A stretch of DNA of 30,891 nucleotides, taken from a virus. The notes beneath the pieces were generated by a model. That model had not been told where the DNA came from. It ran no database searches and saw only the letters and a list, made by a program, of their open reading frames with translations. The translations under genes and the position numbers were made by a program. The stretch is taken from positions 1 through 30,891 of IMG/VR virus record IMGVR_UViG_3300010354_006493; one strand, written 5' to 3'. This document shows positions 16,643-24,897 of the stretch, piece after piece; position 1 is the first letter of the stretch, and every line of letters starts with the position of its first letter.

Positions 16643-18430
16643 ATGATTATGCATTTTTTAAGTGGCTTGCCACGCAGCGGATCAACTGTTCTTTCTTCAT
16701 TATTGAATCAACATCCGCAAGTATATTCCACAAGCACAAGTGGTTTAGTTGAGATCATGGGTGCTGTTTGCACTACATGGGAGTCTTCTCCTTCCACTAT
16801 TGCTCAAGGCTCTGATACAGGTGAAGTTTATCAAATGTTGAAGTCTGTTATGGAAAGTAAATATGAGCATATATCCAAGCCAATAATTATTGATAAAAGT
16901 AGAGCATGGGTGAATCCAGCAATAATAAAAACTATGAGTAAGATTTTAGGAAGACCTCCTAAGATTATAGCAACTGTTAGATCCACTACTGATTGTGCTG
17001 CATCATTTGTTCGAGTGGCAAAGCCAGATGATATGAATGATTTTTTATCAAACTCTTCTTTAATTAAACACCTAAAGTCATCGTATACTTTACTTTCTGC
17101 TGGATTTAAAGAATTTCCAGAGAGTATTCTTTTTATTGACTATGACGATCTTATTTCAAATCCACAGAAAGAAATGAATAGAATACATGATTTTTTGGGA
17201 TTGGATAAGTATGAATATGACTTTCAACAAATTGATACGAATGTTGTAGCAGAGAATGATGAAAAAGCGTGGGGTATTAAAAACCTCCATAAGATATCAT
17301 CTAAACTCGAATATCAAAACAGTATAAGTAGCAAAGATGTTCTAGGATATTATTTTGATTCGTTTGATCAGTCTAAATTCTGGAAAGATTCCACGATAAA
17401 GATGGAAAAGAAAAAATTAGATTTATCGATGGAACTGTTGAAAGAGGGAAAAATAGAAGATAGTTTTTATATTTTAACGCAAGCAAGATTGGAAAATCCA
17501 AAATGCAACAGGATAGCATTTAATATGGGTTGGCATTTGATAAGACAGAATAAATTACAGGAAGGTATGCGATGCCTTGCGATGGGAAGATATGATAATT
17601 GTTTTGGTAATCCAAAACCAAATATCCCAACAGAGATATGGGATGGAAAAAGTAAAGGTAAAATTTTATATTATCTAGAAGGTGATATAGGAGATCAGAT
17701 TCATGCACTTAAATATGTGGAAGACATAATCAGAAGAGGCTGTGAGATTATTGTCGCGTGCTCTCCAGAAATATTCGACATAGTAAAATTATGTTCTGGT
17801 GTAAGTATGATTGTAAGTCATTTTTCCGTGAGCGGAATTTATCATGATTTCTGGATTCCATCTATGTCTGTTCTATTACCGCTAGGATATGAGTTTAAAG
17901 ATATAAAGAAAAATAGTTATATTAAGACTAATAGAAATAAAATAAATAAAAGAAAAAAAATAGGATTATATTTGAATGATAATTTTTGCAATGATAAAGA
18001 AAATAATAAATTATTTTTTAATTGGTTTTTAAATAATTTAAAAAATACAGATTATGATTTTATTTGTTTACATGATAATGATCTTGAATATTCAAAATTT
18101 ATCAAAAAACCAGAAATAAATAGTTGGATAGATATGATGAAAAACATAGAGTCGTGTGATATGATTATATCTACCAATTCAAATGTATCACATTTATCTG
18201 GAGCTATGGGCATACAAACATGGGCAATAACTCCTCTTCTTTGTAATTATACTTGGTTATCTCAGAATGATAATAGTCCGTATTACGAGTCTGTGACATT
18301 ATTCAAGCAAAAGAAAGTGGATGATTTGAAATGTGTGTTGAATCAGATAGAAGAAAAGATAAAAAATTTAAATAAAAATACTTGGAGAAGAACATGGCAA
18401 AATATGTTAAAGTTGAAAACAACGAAGTAA
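16643..18430 (+). CDS. Sulfotransferase fused to TPR / GT-B-like glycosyltransferase domain
   Basis: A 595-residue two-part protein. Residues 1-190 are a sulfotransferase: the PAPS 5'-phosphosulfate loop is LPRSGSTVL (9-17), the 3'-phosphate segment is TVRSTTDCAASFVR (111-124), and the typical DYDDLISNPQKEMNRI lies at 167-181. Residues about 255-325 look TPR-like. Residues about 335-540 resemble the GT-B fold of TPR-linked family 9/41 proteins, with YYLEGDIGDQIHALKYV (343-359) and the nucleotide-sugar-binding end CDMIISTNSNVSHLSGAMG (505-523). It would sulfate and possibly glycosylate a surface target. Two ATGs (16643, 16649) are possible starts. The 3' third is extremely A-rich. The terminus overlaps the next gene by 37 nt. 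Confidence 0.75.
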   Translation: MIMHFLSGLPRSGSTVLSSLLNQHPQVYSTSTSGLVEIMGAVCTTWESSPSTIAQGSDTGEVYQMLKSVMESKYEHISKPIIIDKSRAWVNPAIIKTMSKILGRPPKIIATVRSTTDCAASFVRVAKPDDMNDFLSNSSLIKHLKSSYTLLSAGFKEFPESILFIDYDDLISNPQKEMNRIHDFLGLDKYEYDFQQIDTNVVAENDEKAWGIKNLHKISSKLEYQNSISSKDVLGYYFDSFDQSKFWKDSTIKMEKKKLDLSMELLKEGKIEDSFYILTQARLENPKCNRIAFNMGWHLIRQNKLQEGMRCLAMGRYDNCFGNPKPNIPTEIWDGKSKGKILYYLEGDIGDQIHALKYVEDIIRRGCEIIVACSPEIFDIVKLCSGVSMIVSHFSVSGIYHDFWIPSMSVLLPLGYEFKDIKKNSYIKTNRNKINKRKKIGLYLNDNFCNDKENNKLFFNWFLNNLKNTDYDFICLHDNDLEYSKFIKKPEINSWIDMMKNIESCDMIISTNSNVSHLSGAMGIQTWAITPLLCNYTWLSQNDNSPYYESVTLFKQKKVDDLKCVLNQIEEKIKNLNKNTWRRTWQNMLKLKTTK

Positions 18431-18801
18431 TTCAGTGCTTGCATTATCTGCCAGAAAATGCAGTTGGTGATTGGAGAGAAGCAATAGAAATTGAACCATC
18501 ATTGATCCCAACAAGACAAATACGGGGATTTCATTCATTCGATTTGACAAAGACTCCAGTGGAAATAATATGGTCCGTTATTAATCTAACTGTAGATGAA
18601 AGAAAAAATACTTTACTGGGTGAACTTGATCAAAAATCATATGAGACAGTTCAGAAAGAATTGGTAAAGGAATTTGAAGGGCAGAGTTCTAATTTTGAGT
18701 TTGTACAACAGGCAATATTTTTATATAGAAATAAAAGAAATAATTTGCTGAGTTTCACCACTCACGAAGAAATAGACACATTTTTACTAGAAAATCCTTG
18801 A
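18394..18801 (+). CDS. Conserved-looking small phage protein, unknown function
   Basis: The ATG at 18394 is preferred over one 12 nt upstream because GGAG (18384-18387) is well spaced for it and MAKYVKVENNEVIQ is a natural N-terminus. The product is 135 residues with no signal peptide or membrane segment. It has a short beta-rich beginning, a W-rich middle (PVEIIWSVINLT) and a charged helical second half (DERKNTLLGELDQKSYETV). The outline resembles small accessory or assembly proteins near phage tail fibres, but I do not recognise a family. The first 37 nt lie inside the sulfotransferase-fusion gene. It is followed by a 75-nt gap that may hold a very small frame (18798-18875). Confidence 0.6.
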   Translation: MAKYVKVENNEVIQCLHYLPENAVGDWREAIEIEPSLIPTRQIRGFHSFDLTKTPVEIIWSVINLTVDERKNTLLGELDQKSYETVQKELVKEFEGQSSNFEFVQQAIFLYRNKRNNLLSFTTHEEIDTFLLENP

Positions 18802-18875
18802 TACATACATTAAGAGCAACTGCTGGATATACCGCACCTGTTGATATTATTGTTTCAGTTCTAGAAATCACATGA
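18798..18875 (+). other. Possible 25-codon micro-ORF or remnant of a fibre end
   Basis: In the -1 frame relative to the previous gene, codons are open from 18744 to a TGA at 18873-18875, one base before the next ATG. Read from the TTG at 18798 (which overlaps the previous stop as TTGA), it gives a 25-residue peptide ending GYTAPVDIIVSVLEIT. The composition looks protein-like, and the tight stop-start spacing is typical of this operon. It could be a tiny gene, a frameshifted extension of the upstream gene, or the remnant C-terminus of a deleted fibre. No good slippery heptamer or ribosome-binding site was found. Low confidence. Confidence 0.2.
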
Positions 18876-18876
18876 C

Positions 18877-19941
18877 ATGCCACTTAACTTTCCGAGCAAT
18901 CCTGCATTAAACCAATATTATGTCTTCAATGGTATTCGTTGGAGATGGAATGGTTATGCTTGGTTAGCAGCAGGAGTTTGTGGTGCTGGTGGAGTGTTTG
19001 CAGGAATATCTGGTGATTATGTCTCTGGAATAACTGGTGGTGCTGGTGTCACTGTATCAGGTCCAACTGGATTAGTCGAAGTATCTCTACGACTAGACGA
19101 ACCAAATATTGGTCCAATTGGTACTCCAATATCACATACTGCTCCCAGTTCATTTAGTGCAGATACAGGAACTGCTCGCAGGGTTGCATTCCTACAGGGA
19201 GATGGAAGTATTCAGTTTGACTTTATCAAAAACTATGATGTGTTTCGTCAAGCGGAATTTCAATTTGATATTAATACATTTACAATACCTGGATTAAATT
19301 TACAATTAGTTGGACAACTGGGAACACAATTAGATTTAAATCCATTCCAAGCACAAATGACATATAACCAATCTCCTATCGATGTGATGATTGATTTGCT
19401 TTCTCCATCCACTGGTGCTGTGTTTCCAATAACTGTGACTAGTCCAGGATTAGTAACACATAATTTTGTCTCTGGGGATTTTTTAGCATATAGAGGATTT
19501 AATGGTGTTAATGATTATTTTAGATTTAGACTTGGCGCTACTGGACAGAATAATGATGGCACTTTAAGTTATAAATCTAAATTATTTGACGCATATTATT
19601 ATAACAGTATATTTTATGGGACTAGTCAATCAATTACAGTAACGGGATTGGATTTTGCGTCGTTTGTTCCTGTTGCCAGTGTAACAAAATCATATACCAT
19701 AAATACAACTATACCGTTTGGAGATCCAAATCCATTTTATCTTTATTTTGCATATCCAGCAAGGTTAGGATCTGCAACATTTAGAGATAATGCAACCAAT
19801 CTGGAAGGTGGATTTGTTCAGCAAATAATCAATGGTGTGGGTGAGTTTTCATACACTAATACAAAAGGATTTACTGAAAATTATATAATTTACAGAAGCG
19901 AGCAGGGTAATTTGGGAACAGTCAGTATCACGGTGACATAA
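18877..19941 (+). CDS. Fibre/virion structural protein with W/Y-rich N-terminal module
   Basis: A 354-residue protein. It starts PLNFPSNPALNQYYVFNGIRW, then RWNGYAWLAAG, the same W/Y-rich module as at the N-terminus of the protein encoded at 6471. A Gly-rich linker follows, with ITGGAGVTVSGPTGLVEVSL near 50-70. The rest is beta-rich with many aromatic residues (YFRFRLGATGQN, FYLYFAYPARLG) and ends ENYIIYRSEQGNLGTVSITVT. It has no DGG-Y terminus. The TAATG overlap with the next gene indicates coupled translation. It is probably a tail-fibre or baseplate-associated adhesin with a C-terminal recognition domain. I recognise no specific family for the C-terminal 250 residues. Confidence 0.65.
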   Translation: MPLNFPSNPALNQYYVFNGIRWRWNGYAWLAAGVCGAGGVFAGISGDYVSGITGGAGVTVSGPTGLVEVSLRLDEPNIGPIGTPISHTAPSSFSADTGTARRVAFLQGDGSIQFDFIKNYDVFRQAEFQFDINTFTIPGLNLQLVGQLGTQLDLNPFQAQMTYNQSPIDVMIDLLSPSTGAVFPITVTSPGLVTHNFVSGDFLAYRGFNGVNDYFRFRLGATGQNNDGTLSYKSKLFDAYYYNSIFYGTSQSITVTGLDFASFVPVASVTKSYTINTTIPFGDPNPFYLYFAYPARLGSATFRDNATNLEGGFVQQIINGVGEFSYTNTKGFTENYIIYRSEQGNLGTVSITVT

Positions 19942-20612
19942 TGCCTATTGAACTAATATCAAATATTGCCCAGAAAAATCGTGCTGCAAATGTTTCAAAT
20001 ACAGCGTTTTTCTATTTGATGGACACTTCTAACATTGATTATAGGATTGCTGGTATACAGAACGATAGCAGTTTTGTTCCAACACTTGCAGATAACTTTA
20101 AATACATTTTAAGAAATACAGCGTCATTACATACTTCTTTTGGAACAATTACTGGTGTCCAGAACAACGATATAGTAATTTGTCAAGCTGGTTCGTTTTA
20201 TGTTTACGTCGATGTCAATAATTCTAAAACAAATCAAGGTGGATTAGTATATAATGACGCGGATGATAAACTTTATTACTACAACGGAGTTGATTGGAGA
20301 AGTTTAGGACTTGGATCTTTAGTTGGAACCGCAGATCAAATTCAAATCACTGGATCTACTGGAGATGTGCAGATCGGATTGACCCCCATTGTGATTGTTC
20401 AAAATATAATACAAACTCCGATATTAAGATTTGCAAATGGAATTACAATGGGATCTGTTGGTGATATTATTCAATTAACAGGAAACCTAAATATAAAAGG
20501 TAGTCTTCTGGTCGATGGAGAAGTCGTAACCAAGACCACCTTCTCAGGATACACATTAGATTCAGAACTAGAAACAGTAGTCAGTGTAGCAGTAGATGCA
20601 GGAGATTATTAA
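19941..20612 (+). CDS. Small virion structural protein with DGG-Y-like terminus
   Basis: A 223-residue protein. The N-terminal half (MPIELISNIAQKNRAANVSN, FFYLMDTSNIDYRIAG) ends in a small module with DADDKLYYYNGVDWRSLG at about 107-124, a short phage structural unit of 'displays Y-Y-N-G-x-x-W' type. A unit GTADQIQITGSTGDVQIGL and a strand LNIKGSLLVDGEVV follow. The terminus is SVAVDAGDY, a variant of the shared DGG-Y end. It sits between two larger fibre genes with TAATG overlaps on both sides. It may be a fibre adaptor or a short fibre; no specific family is recognised. Confidence 0.6.
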   Translation: MPIELISNIAQKNRAANVSNTAFFYLMDTSNIDYRIAGIQNDSSFVPTLADNFKYILRNTASLHTSFGTITGVQNNDIVICQAGSFYVYVDVNNSKTNQGGLVYNDADDKLYYYNGVDWRSLGLGSLVGTADQIQITGSTGDVQIGLTPIVIVQNIIQTPILRFANGITMGSVGDIIQLTGNLNIKGSLLVDGEVVTKTTFSGYTLDSELETVVSVAVDAGDY

Positions 20613-23600
20613 TGCCAACAAACCCAATTATTAAAATTAAGCGCGGAGAAAATCAACCACCACTCTGGAATGGTACAACGGGTATCACTTCTGGAGAATT
20701 TGCATATGATAAGGTAAATAATGTCCTATACATTGGTATTACTGGTGGGTATTGTGGTGCTGCCGCCGCTATTTTAGATCAGGTTCTGATTTCAGATAGT
20801 CATATGAATGTCATTCCTGTTGGAATGCAAATTTCAAATGATAATACATTTGGTGGTCCTGGAGCAAATGATGGAGATTATCTTGGATACGCATCAAATA
20901 CTGTTCCAACTACAAAAGCAGTAAAAGATTATGTAACCACCGTTAAAGCAAACACATCTGCTGGATTTACTTTCTATGCTGGTGAGGGTATTACATTTCA
21001 AATTGCAGATCCAACAGATCCACGGCAAGGCCTTACATTTATCAATACTGGTGTATTAAAAGGATTTACTGCTACAAATTTATCTGGAAATATTGTTGGT
21101 AATAATCGTATTGAACCACAAACTGCCAAAGACTTGTTAACTTTCGTTGCTGGAAGTGGTATTCAACTTTTCGGTGAAAACACAGCTAAGAGAGAAATTA
21201 GATTTACTAATATTGGTGTTACTGGCATCAATGGTCGTACTGGTGATATTAAAAATTATGATGTCATAACATCTCTTAGTGGATCTACTGCTGCTATTGG
21301 TCTTGCTGTTCAAGCAAATATAGTTCCGCAAACTCCTATAATTACTTCGCCTACCACTCCGTTAGGTAGTTTTATAATTGCACACGCAGATGAGGGAACC
21401 AATGCAGTTGGTACATTTGGTGGAATCGTTGCCAATGAATATACTACTCCCCAAATTACTGTAAATAAATTCGGGCACGTCACAGCAGCTACAAATGTTC
21501 CTGTAAATTTTTCAACTATTCTTCCCACAGGATTTACTGAAGCGGTAGAAGATATTGCTTATGTTGGAATTACTTCTGCAAACTTTAATCCAAGTTATGC
21601 TGGAATTTGTTTTGCATATGTGGATAATGGTACTGGTAGAGGAACCCTGTTTGCATTCAACACTGGTGTTCGTTCAATAGGAATTGTCGGCGGAACTGGT
21701 GCTTCTGGTGAAGCAAAACTTCGAGGAGGTCAAGGTGTTGCACTTTCATGGAGTGCTAATGCTGACAGATCAATACAAATTGATAACACTGCTCCATACT
21801 ATAGAACAATTGCAGCAACTAGAGCAAGTGAATTTAATGTTAATGGTGGTATCTATGATGGTGGTTATACTGGACCTGGAGCATTTCAACTTGTAAATGC
21901 TGACAGTTATCAAGAAACACTAAGAATGTATGCTGGTAGAGGTATTGGTATTTCTGCTGGTACATTTGGTGTTCAAGATGGTATAATGATCTGGAACAGT
22001 GGATTAAATACACTCACTGCACTAGATGAAAATGGAAATCCAGTCGGAACGGGTGGACTTTCTGGAAATGCCGAACTTCAAGCAGGAGCAAATATTACTC
22101 TTGCAAGAAATGGTAATAGGATTGTAGTTAATGCTTCTGGTGGTAGTTCCACTGGTTCTGTGACATATCTAAAGGCGGATTATAGTAGAGATCAAGATTT
22201 AAATACTGATGATGGTCAATACGATGGAACTGTTGGTGTAACTGGTGCTATTGAATTCATAGGAAGAAATGGTTTAATCACAAGACAGACTACCGCCAAT
22301 ATCGGCTCTGAGAATCCACCAGGAACGAAGGATGGTCAACTTTTTGTTGGTCTTTCCAGCAAGGTATATCTTCCAGCAAATCAGTTCCAAGCAGCAGGCG
22401 ATGCACCACATATCGTTGATCCTGATGATGCCACAGCATATGCTGTTTTAGGATTACCAAGAACAAGAGACACACTTGGCAATCCAGCTACCCTACTCCC
22501 AAAAGATGATTATCTTCTTCCAACTCAGTTTAATTATCTAAAGACAGATTCAATTGAGGGTGGTCTTACTGCTGCAATGTCATATGATTCGGGATCGCCG
22601 TTTTATCAGACGTATGTTGCAAGTTTAGAGTATCCCACTCCACCAGATCCAACTAAATCTACTCCAGGAAAAATTCTTATTCTTATCTCAAGAGAAGGTG
22701 AGTTGGTCCGTTCAAATGGCACTACAATTGCTGAAATTGACAGAGCACAAGCAGAAATTAGACTTCTGGGATGGCCTAATCCAGAAAATATGGGTGCATA
22801 TATCGATATTACATGGGTCGGCAATCCTAATACAAACGTAGACGATTGCCCAGCTCCTGGATGTGTTGGATTCCCCCCTAAACTTCCTTCTTGTGCTGTA
22901 GAGATTGATGGAAGTGGAGAATACAATGCAATCGGACAATATGTTGTAAGCGCATCAGCTAACAAACCAACAACTGTTGTAAATGGTAATTTTGTTGCAA
23001 AAGACTCGATGTATGTCACTGAAGACATTTGGTTGGCTGGAAATATTATTGATGCTAAAACTGGATGTCTATACACAAATCCTGGTGGTAATGGTGGACA
23101 ACCATTTAATGGATATCTTGTTGGTAATTTAACAGTTACAGGTGATGTTGCTGGTAGTCCAAGTCCACAGGGAAACATATATGTACATGGATCAGAAGCA
23201 TATTTCAATGTAAATAATTTTGCAATTGAAGACAATTTAATTAAGATCGGTGGAATTTCTGGTGGAGCAGCATTAAACGGAACTGAAACCCAAGGACACA
23301 GAGAAAGTGATCGTGGAATCATATTCTATACAAATATGGCAACTCCTGCACTTTCTGTTAAAGATGGTGCAAATTCTACGATTACAACTAATAAAAATAC
23401 ATTTGTTGGTATAGATCGCAGTGAAGGTGTATTTAGATTAATTGCAGATGCTACTATTACACCAGATGCTAATAACGCCGAAAGCGTTAGTGGTACTCCT
23501 CTTAGCATATATGCAGGAGATCTCAATAATGTTGGTGTTACTGCTGATAATAACGGGAGAATATATCTAAAGGGAAGATCTTCTACTACTCCTGTAACTT

Positions 23601-24028
23601 CTATAAATGCTGCTGGACATTTAACACTTACTGCTCCAACTACTAGTGCGCAGCAATCAACATTTGTTTTGGATAATCTTTCTCAATTGATCTTGGGTGC
23701 AAATTCTATTGTAAAAACCGCTGCTGGTACAGTAGAATTTTTACACGGTGTGACTTTTGGTGTTGGTGGTTCTCCAAGAACAACAAGTGATACAGCATCT
23801 GCTTCTCATAATTTGCAATTTACTTGGAGAAGAACTGATGGTGCTCCGCAACGAGTTGTAAATATGAGAAATCTTGGAGATAATTCAAAAACACAATTGG
23901 TTGATGTTGGTAGATATGCAACAACTGATGGTGTGGATCTTTCTTCCAGTGGTCAAGAGTCTCCACAGCAAGTATTATGGAATAAAACTCTATCCACTGG
24001 AACAATTATAGACTGTGGTACATACTAG
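20612..24028 (+). CDS. Large modular fibre/virion structural protein (1138 residues)
   Basis: The longest gene here. The N-terminal module reads IKIKRGENQPPLWNGTTG, then ITSGEFAYDKVNNVLYIG and VPTTKAVKDYVTT at about 102-114, the island-wide pattern. The middle has repeated beta-rich Gly/Thr units (EAKLRGGQGVALSW, YRTIAATRASEFNVNGGIYDG, and a later EGVFRLIAD segment). Near 840-880 a NFAIEDNLIKIGGISGG unit corresponds to the TVDDP module of the sister fibres. It ends STGTIIDCGTY, a DGG-Y variant with cysteine. A segment around residues 740-780 (DDCPAPGCVGFPPKLPSC) is unusually cysteine- and proline-rich for this island. Likely a long tail-fibre or baseplate fibre. Overlap TAATG upstream; a late-promoter-like box follows directly after its stop. 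Confidence 0.75.
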   Translation: MPTNPIIKIKRGENQPPLWNGTTGITSGEFAYDKVNNVLYIGITGGYCGAAAAILDQVLISDSHMNVIPVGMQISNDNTFGGPGANDGDYLGYASNTVPTTKAVKDYVTTVKANTSAGFTFYAGEGITFQIADPTDPRQGLTFINTGVLKGFTATNLSGNIVGNNRIEPQTAKDLLTFVAGSGIQLFGENTAKREIRFTNIGVTGINGRTGDIKNYDVITSLSGSTAAIGLAVQANIVPQTPIITSPTTPLGSFIIAHADEGTNAVGTFGGIVANEYTTPQITVNKFGHVTAATNVPVNFSTILPTGFTEAVEDIAYVGITSANFNPSYAGICFAYVDNGTGRGTLFAFNTGVRSIGIVGGTGASGEAKLRGGQGVALSWSANADRSIQIDNTAPYYRTIAATRASEFNVNGGIYDGGYTGPGAFQLVNADSYQETLRMYAGRGIGISAGTFGVQDGIMIWNSGLNTLTALDENGNPVGTGGLSGNAELQAGANITLARNGNRIVVNASGGSSTGSVTYLKADYSRDQDLNTDDGQYDGTVGVTGAIEFIGRNGLITRQTTANIGSENPPGTKDGQLFVGLSSKVYLPANQFQAAGDAPHIVDPDDATAYAVLGLPRTRDTLGNPATLLPKDDYLLPTQFNYLKTDSIEGGLTAAMSYDSGSPFYQTYVASLEYPTPPDPTKSTPGKILILISREGELVRSNGTTIAEIDRAQAEIRLLGWPNPENMGAYIDITWVGNPNTNVDDCPAPGCVGFPPKLPSCAVEIDGSGEYNAIGQYVVSASANKPTTVVNGNFVAKDSMYVTEDIWLAGNIIDAKTGCLYTNPGGNGGQPFNGYLVGNLTVTGDVAGSPSPQGNIYVHGSEAYFNVNNFAIEDNLIKIGGISGGAALNGTETQGHRESDRGIIFYTNMATPALSVKDGANSTITTNKNTFVGIDRSEGVFRLIADATITPDANNAESVSGTPLSIYAGDLNNVGVTADNNGRIYLKGRSSTTPVTSINAAGHLTLTAPTTSAQQSTFVLDNLSQLILGANSIVKTAAGTVEFLHGVTFGVGGSPRTTSDTASASHNLQFTWRRTDGAPQRVVNMRNLGDNSKTQLVDVGRYATTDGVDLSSSGQESPQQVLWNKTLSTGTIIDCGTY

Positions 24029-24036
24029 TATAAATA
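24029..24036 (+). promoter_or_regulatory. T4-type late promoter-like box (TATAAATA)
   Basis: An exact TATAAATA begins right after the stop of the 1138-residue fibre gene, in a 17-nt gap, 9 nt before the ATG at 24046. This is the canonical T4 late -10 element. It suggests the last two fibre genes may be transcribed separately late in infection. Chance occurrence of one such octamer in 31 kb of AT-rich DNA is possible; its position in a tiny gap is the argument for it. Confidence 0.5.
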
Positions 24037-24045
24037 CTTTATATT

Positions 24046-24897
24046 ATGAATCCTATATTGAAAATAAAAAGAAATGTAAATACATTTCCCACTGGTTTGA
24101 CCCCTGGTGAATTGGCAGTAGATTTAGGTATCAAGAAATTATATGTTGGTAATAATTCTTCAGTTTCTATTCCCATATCCGCTCAAGTAAGTTCTGATGT
24201 AACTTTGGGTGGAAGTAACGCAAGTCATGATGTTATTTCCACCCAGAATGCAATTAAAACATATATTGACAATACTTTAATAAATAATCCACCACCAGTT
24301 GCGCCACCAAAAGAAACTCTTTTGGCAAGATTTACTGGTCAGCAATTAATATCAAATGTTGCAATTACTCCTACAAATCAGTTTGAATTATACAATACTC
24401 CAATAATAACTCAAACTGCTAATATGGGAATTCAAATTGAAGATCCAAATGATCCTGTGTCTAGTGGTTTTTTTCAAACGACAAAAACCTCAATGACTTT
24501 AAATGTGAATTATAGTGTTTATTTGTCTTCTGTAGATACAAGTGTTATTGCAGCAGAAGGAACAAATTTAGGAACATTTAGATTGGTTGGTTTGAGATTG
24601 ATCAATAAAAGTAATTCAACTGCTAACTATTATGGAATTCAGACTGTTTTGCCAGCAATAGGAAATGAAAATGTTGGAGGACTTCAGGGATTGCCGACAC
24701 TAATCAATGGAAATGCTACTATTGTCTTACCAAAATATACAAGTACAGCAAAATGGGAAATACAATTAATATATCAAGTGAGATCAAATGATTCGACTTT
24801 ATTTATGGGTAATCTTTTAGATAATGTTATAGACCCTGTTGTATCAGATGGTTATGGTGTTAGAATAGAGATGATAAAGTTAGGAGAAGTACAGTAA
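24046..24897 (+). CDS. Short fibre: KIKR-GLT module plus beta-rich C-terminal domain
   Basis: A 283-residue protein. The N-terminal module ILKIKRNVNTFPTGLTPGE is followed by LAVDLGIKKLYVGN and STQNAIKTYID at about 66-76. A proline-rich hinge (NNPPPVAPPKE, 83-93) leads to a beta-rich domain of about 185 residues (MTLNVNYSVYLSSV, STAKWEIQLIYQVRSN), plausibly a jelly-roll knob. It ends GVRIEMIKLGEVQ with no DGG-Y tail. It is the simplest two-domain member of the family, one attachment module plus one knob, and so a useful reference for the larger paralogues. It overlaps the next gene as TAATG and is preceded by TATAAATA. Confidence 0.7.
   Translation: MNPILKIKRNVNTFPTGLTPGELAVDLGIKKLYVGNNSSVSIPISAQVSSDVTLGGSNASHDVISTQNAIKTYIDNTLINNPPPVAPPKETLLARFTGQQLISNVAITPTNQFELYNTPIITQTANMGIQIEDPNDPVSSGFFQTTKTSMTLNVNYSVYLSSVDTSVIAAEGTNLGTFRLVGLRLINKSNSTANYYGIQTVLPAIGNENVGGLQGLPTLINGNATIVLPKYTSTAKWEIQLIYQVRSNDSTLFMGNLLDNVIDPVVSDGYGVRIEMIKLGEVQ

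Noticed and set aside
22606-23322. 238-codon open frame on the - strand inside the large fibre gene
   Set aside because: Antisense to a well-supported fibre protein; composition is that of reversed Gly/Thr/Pro codons. No start signal or recognisable motif.
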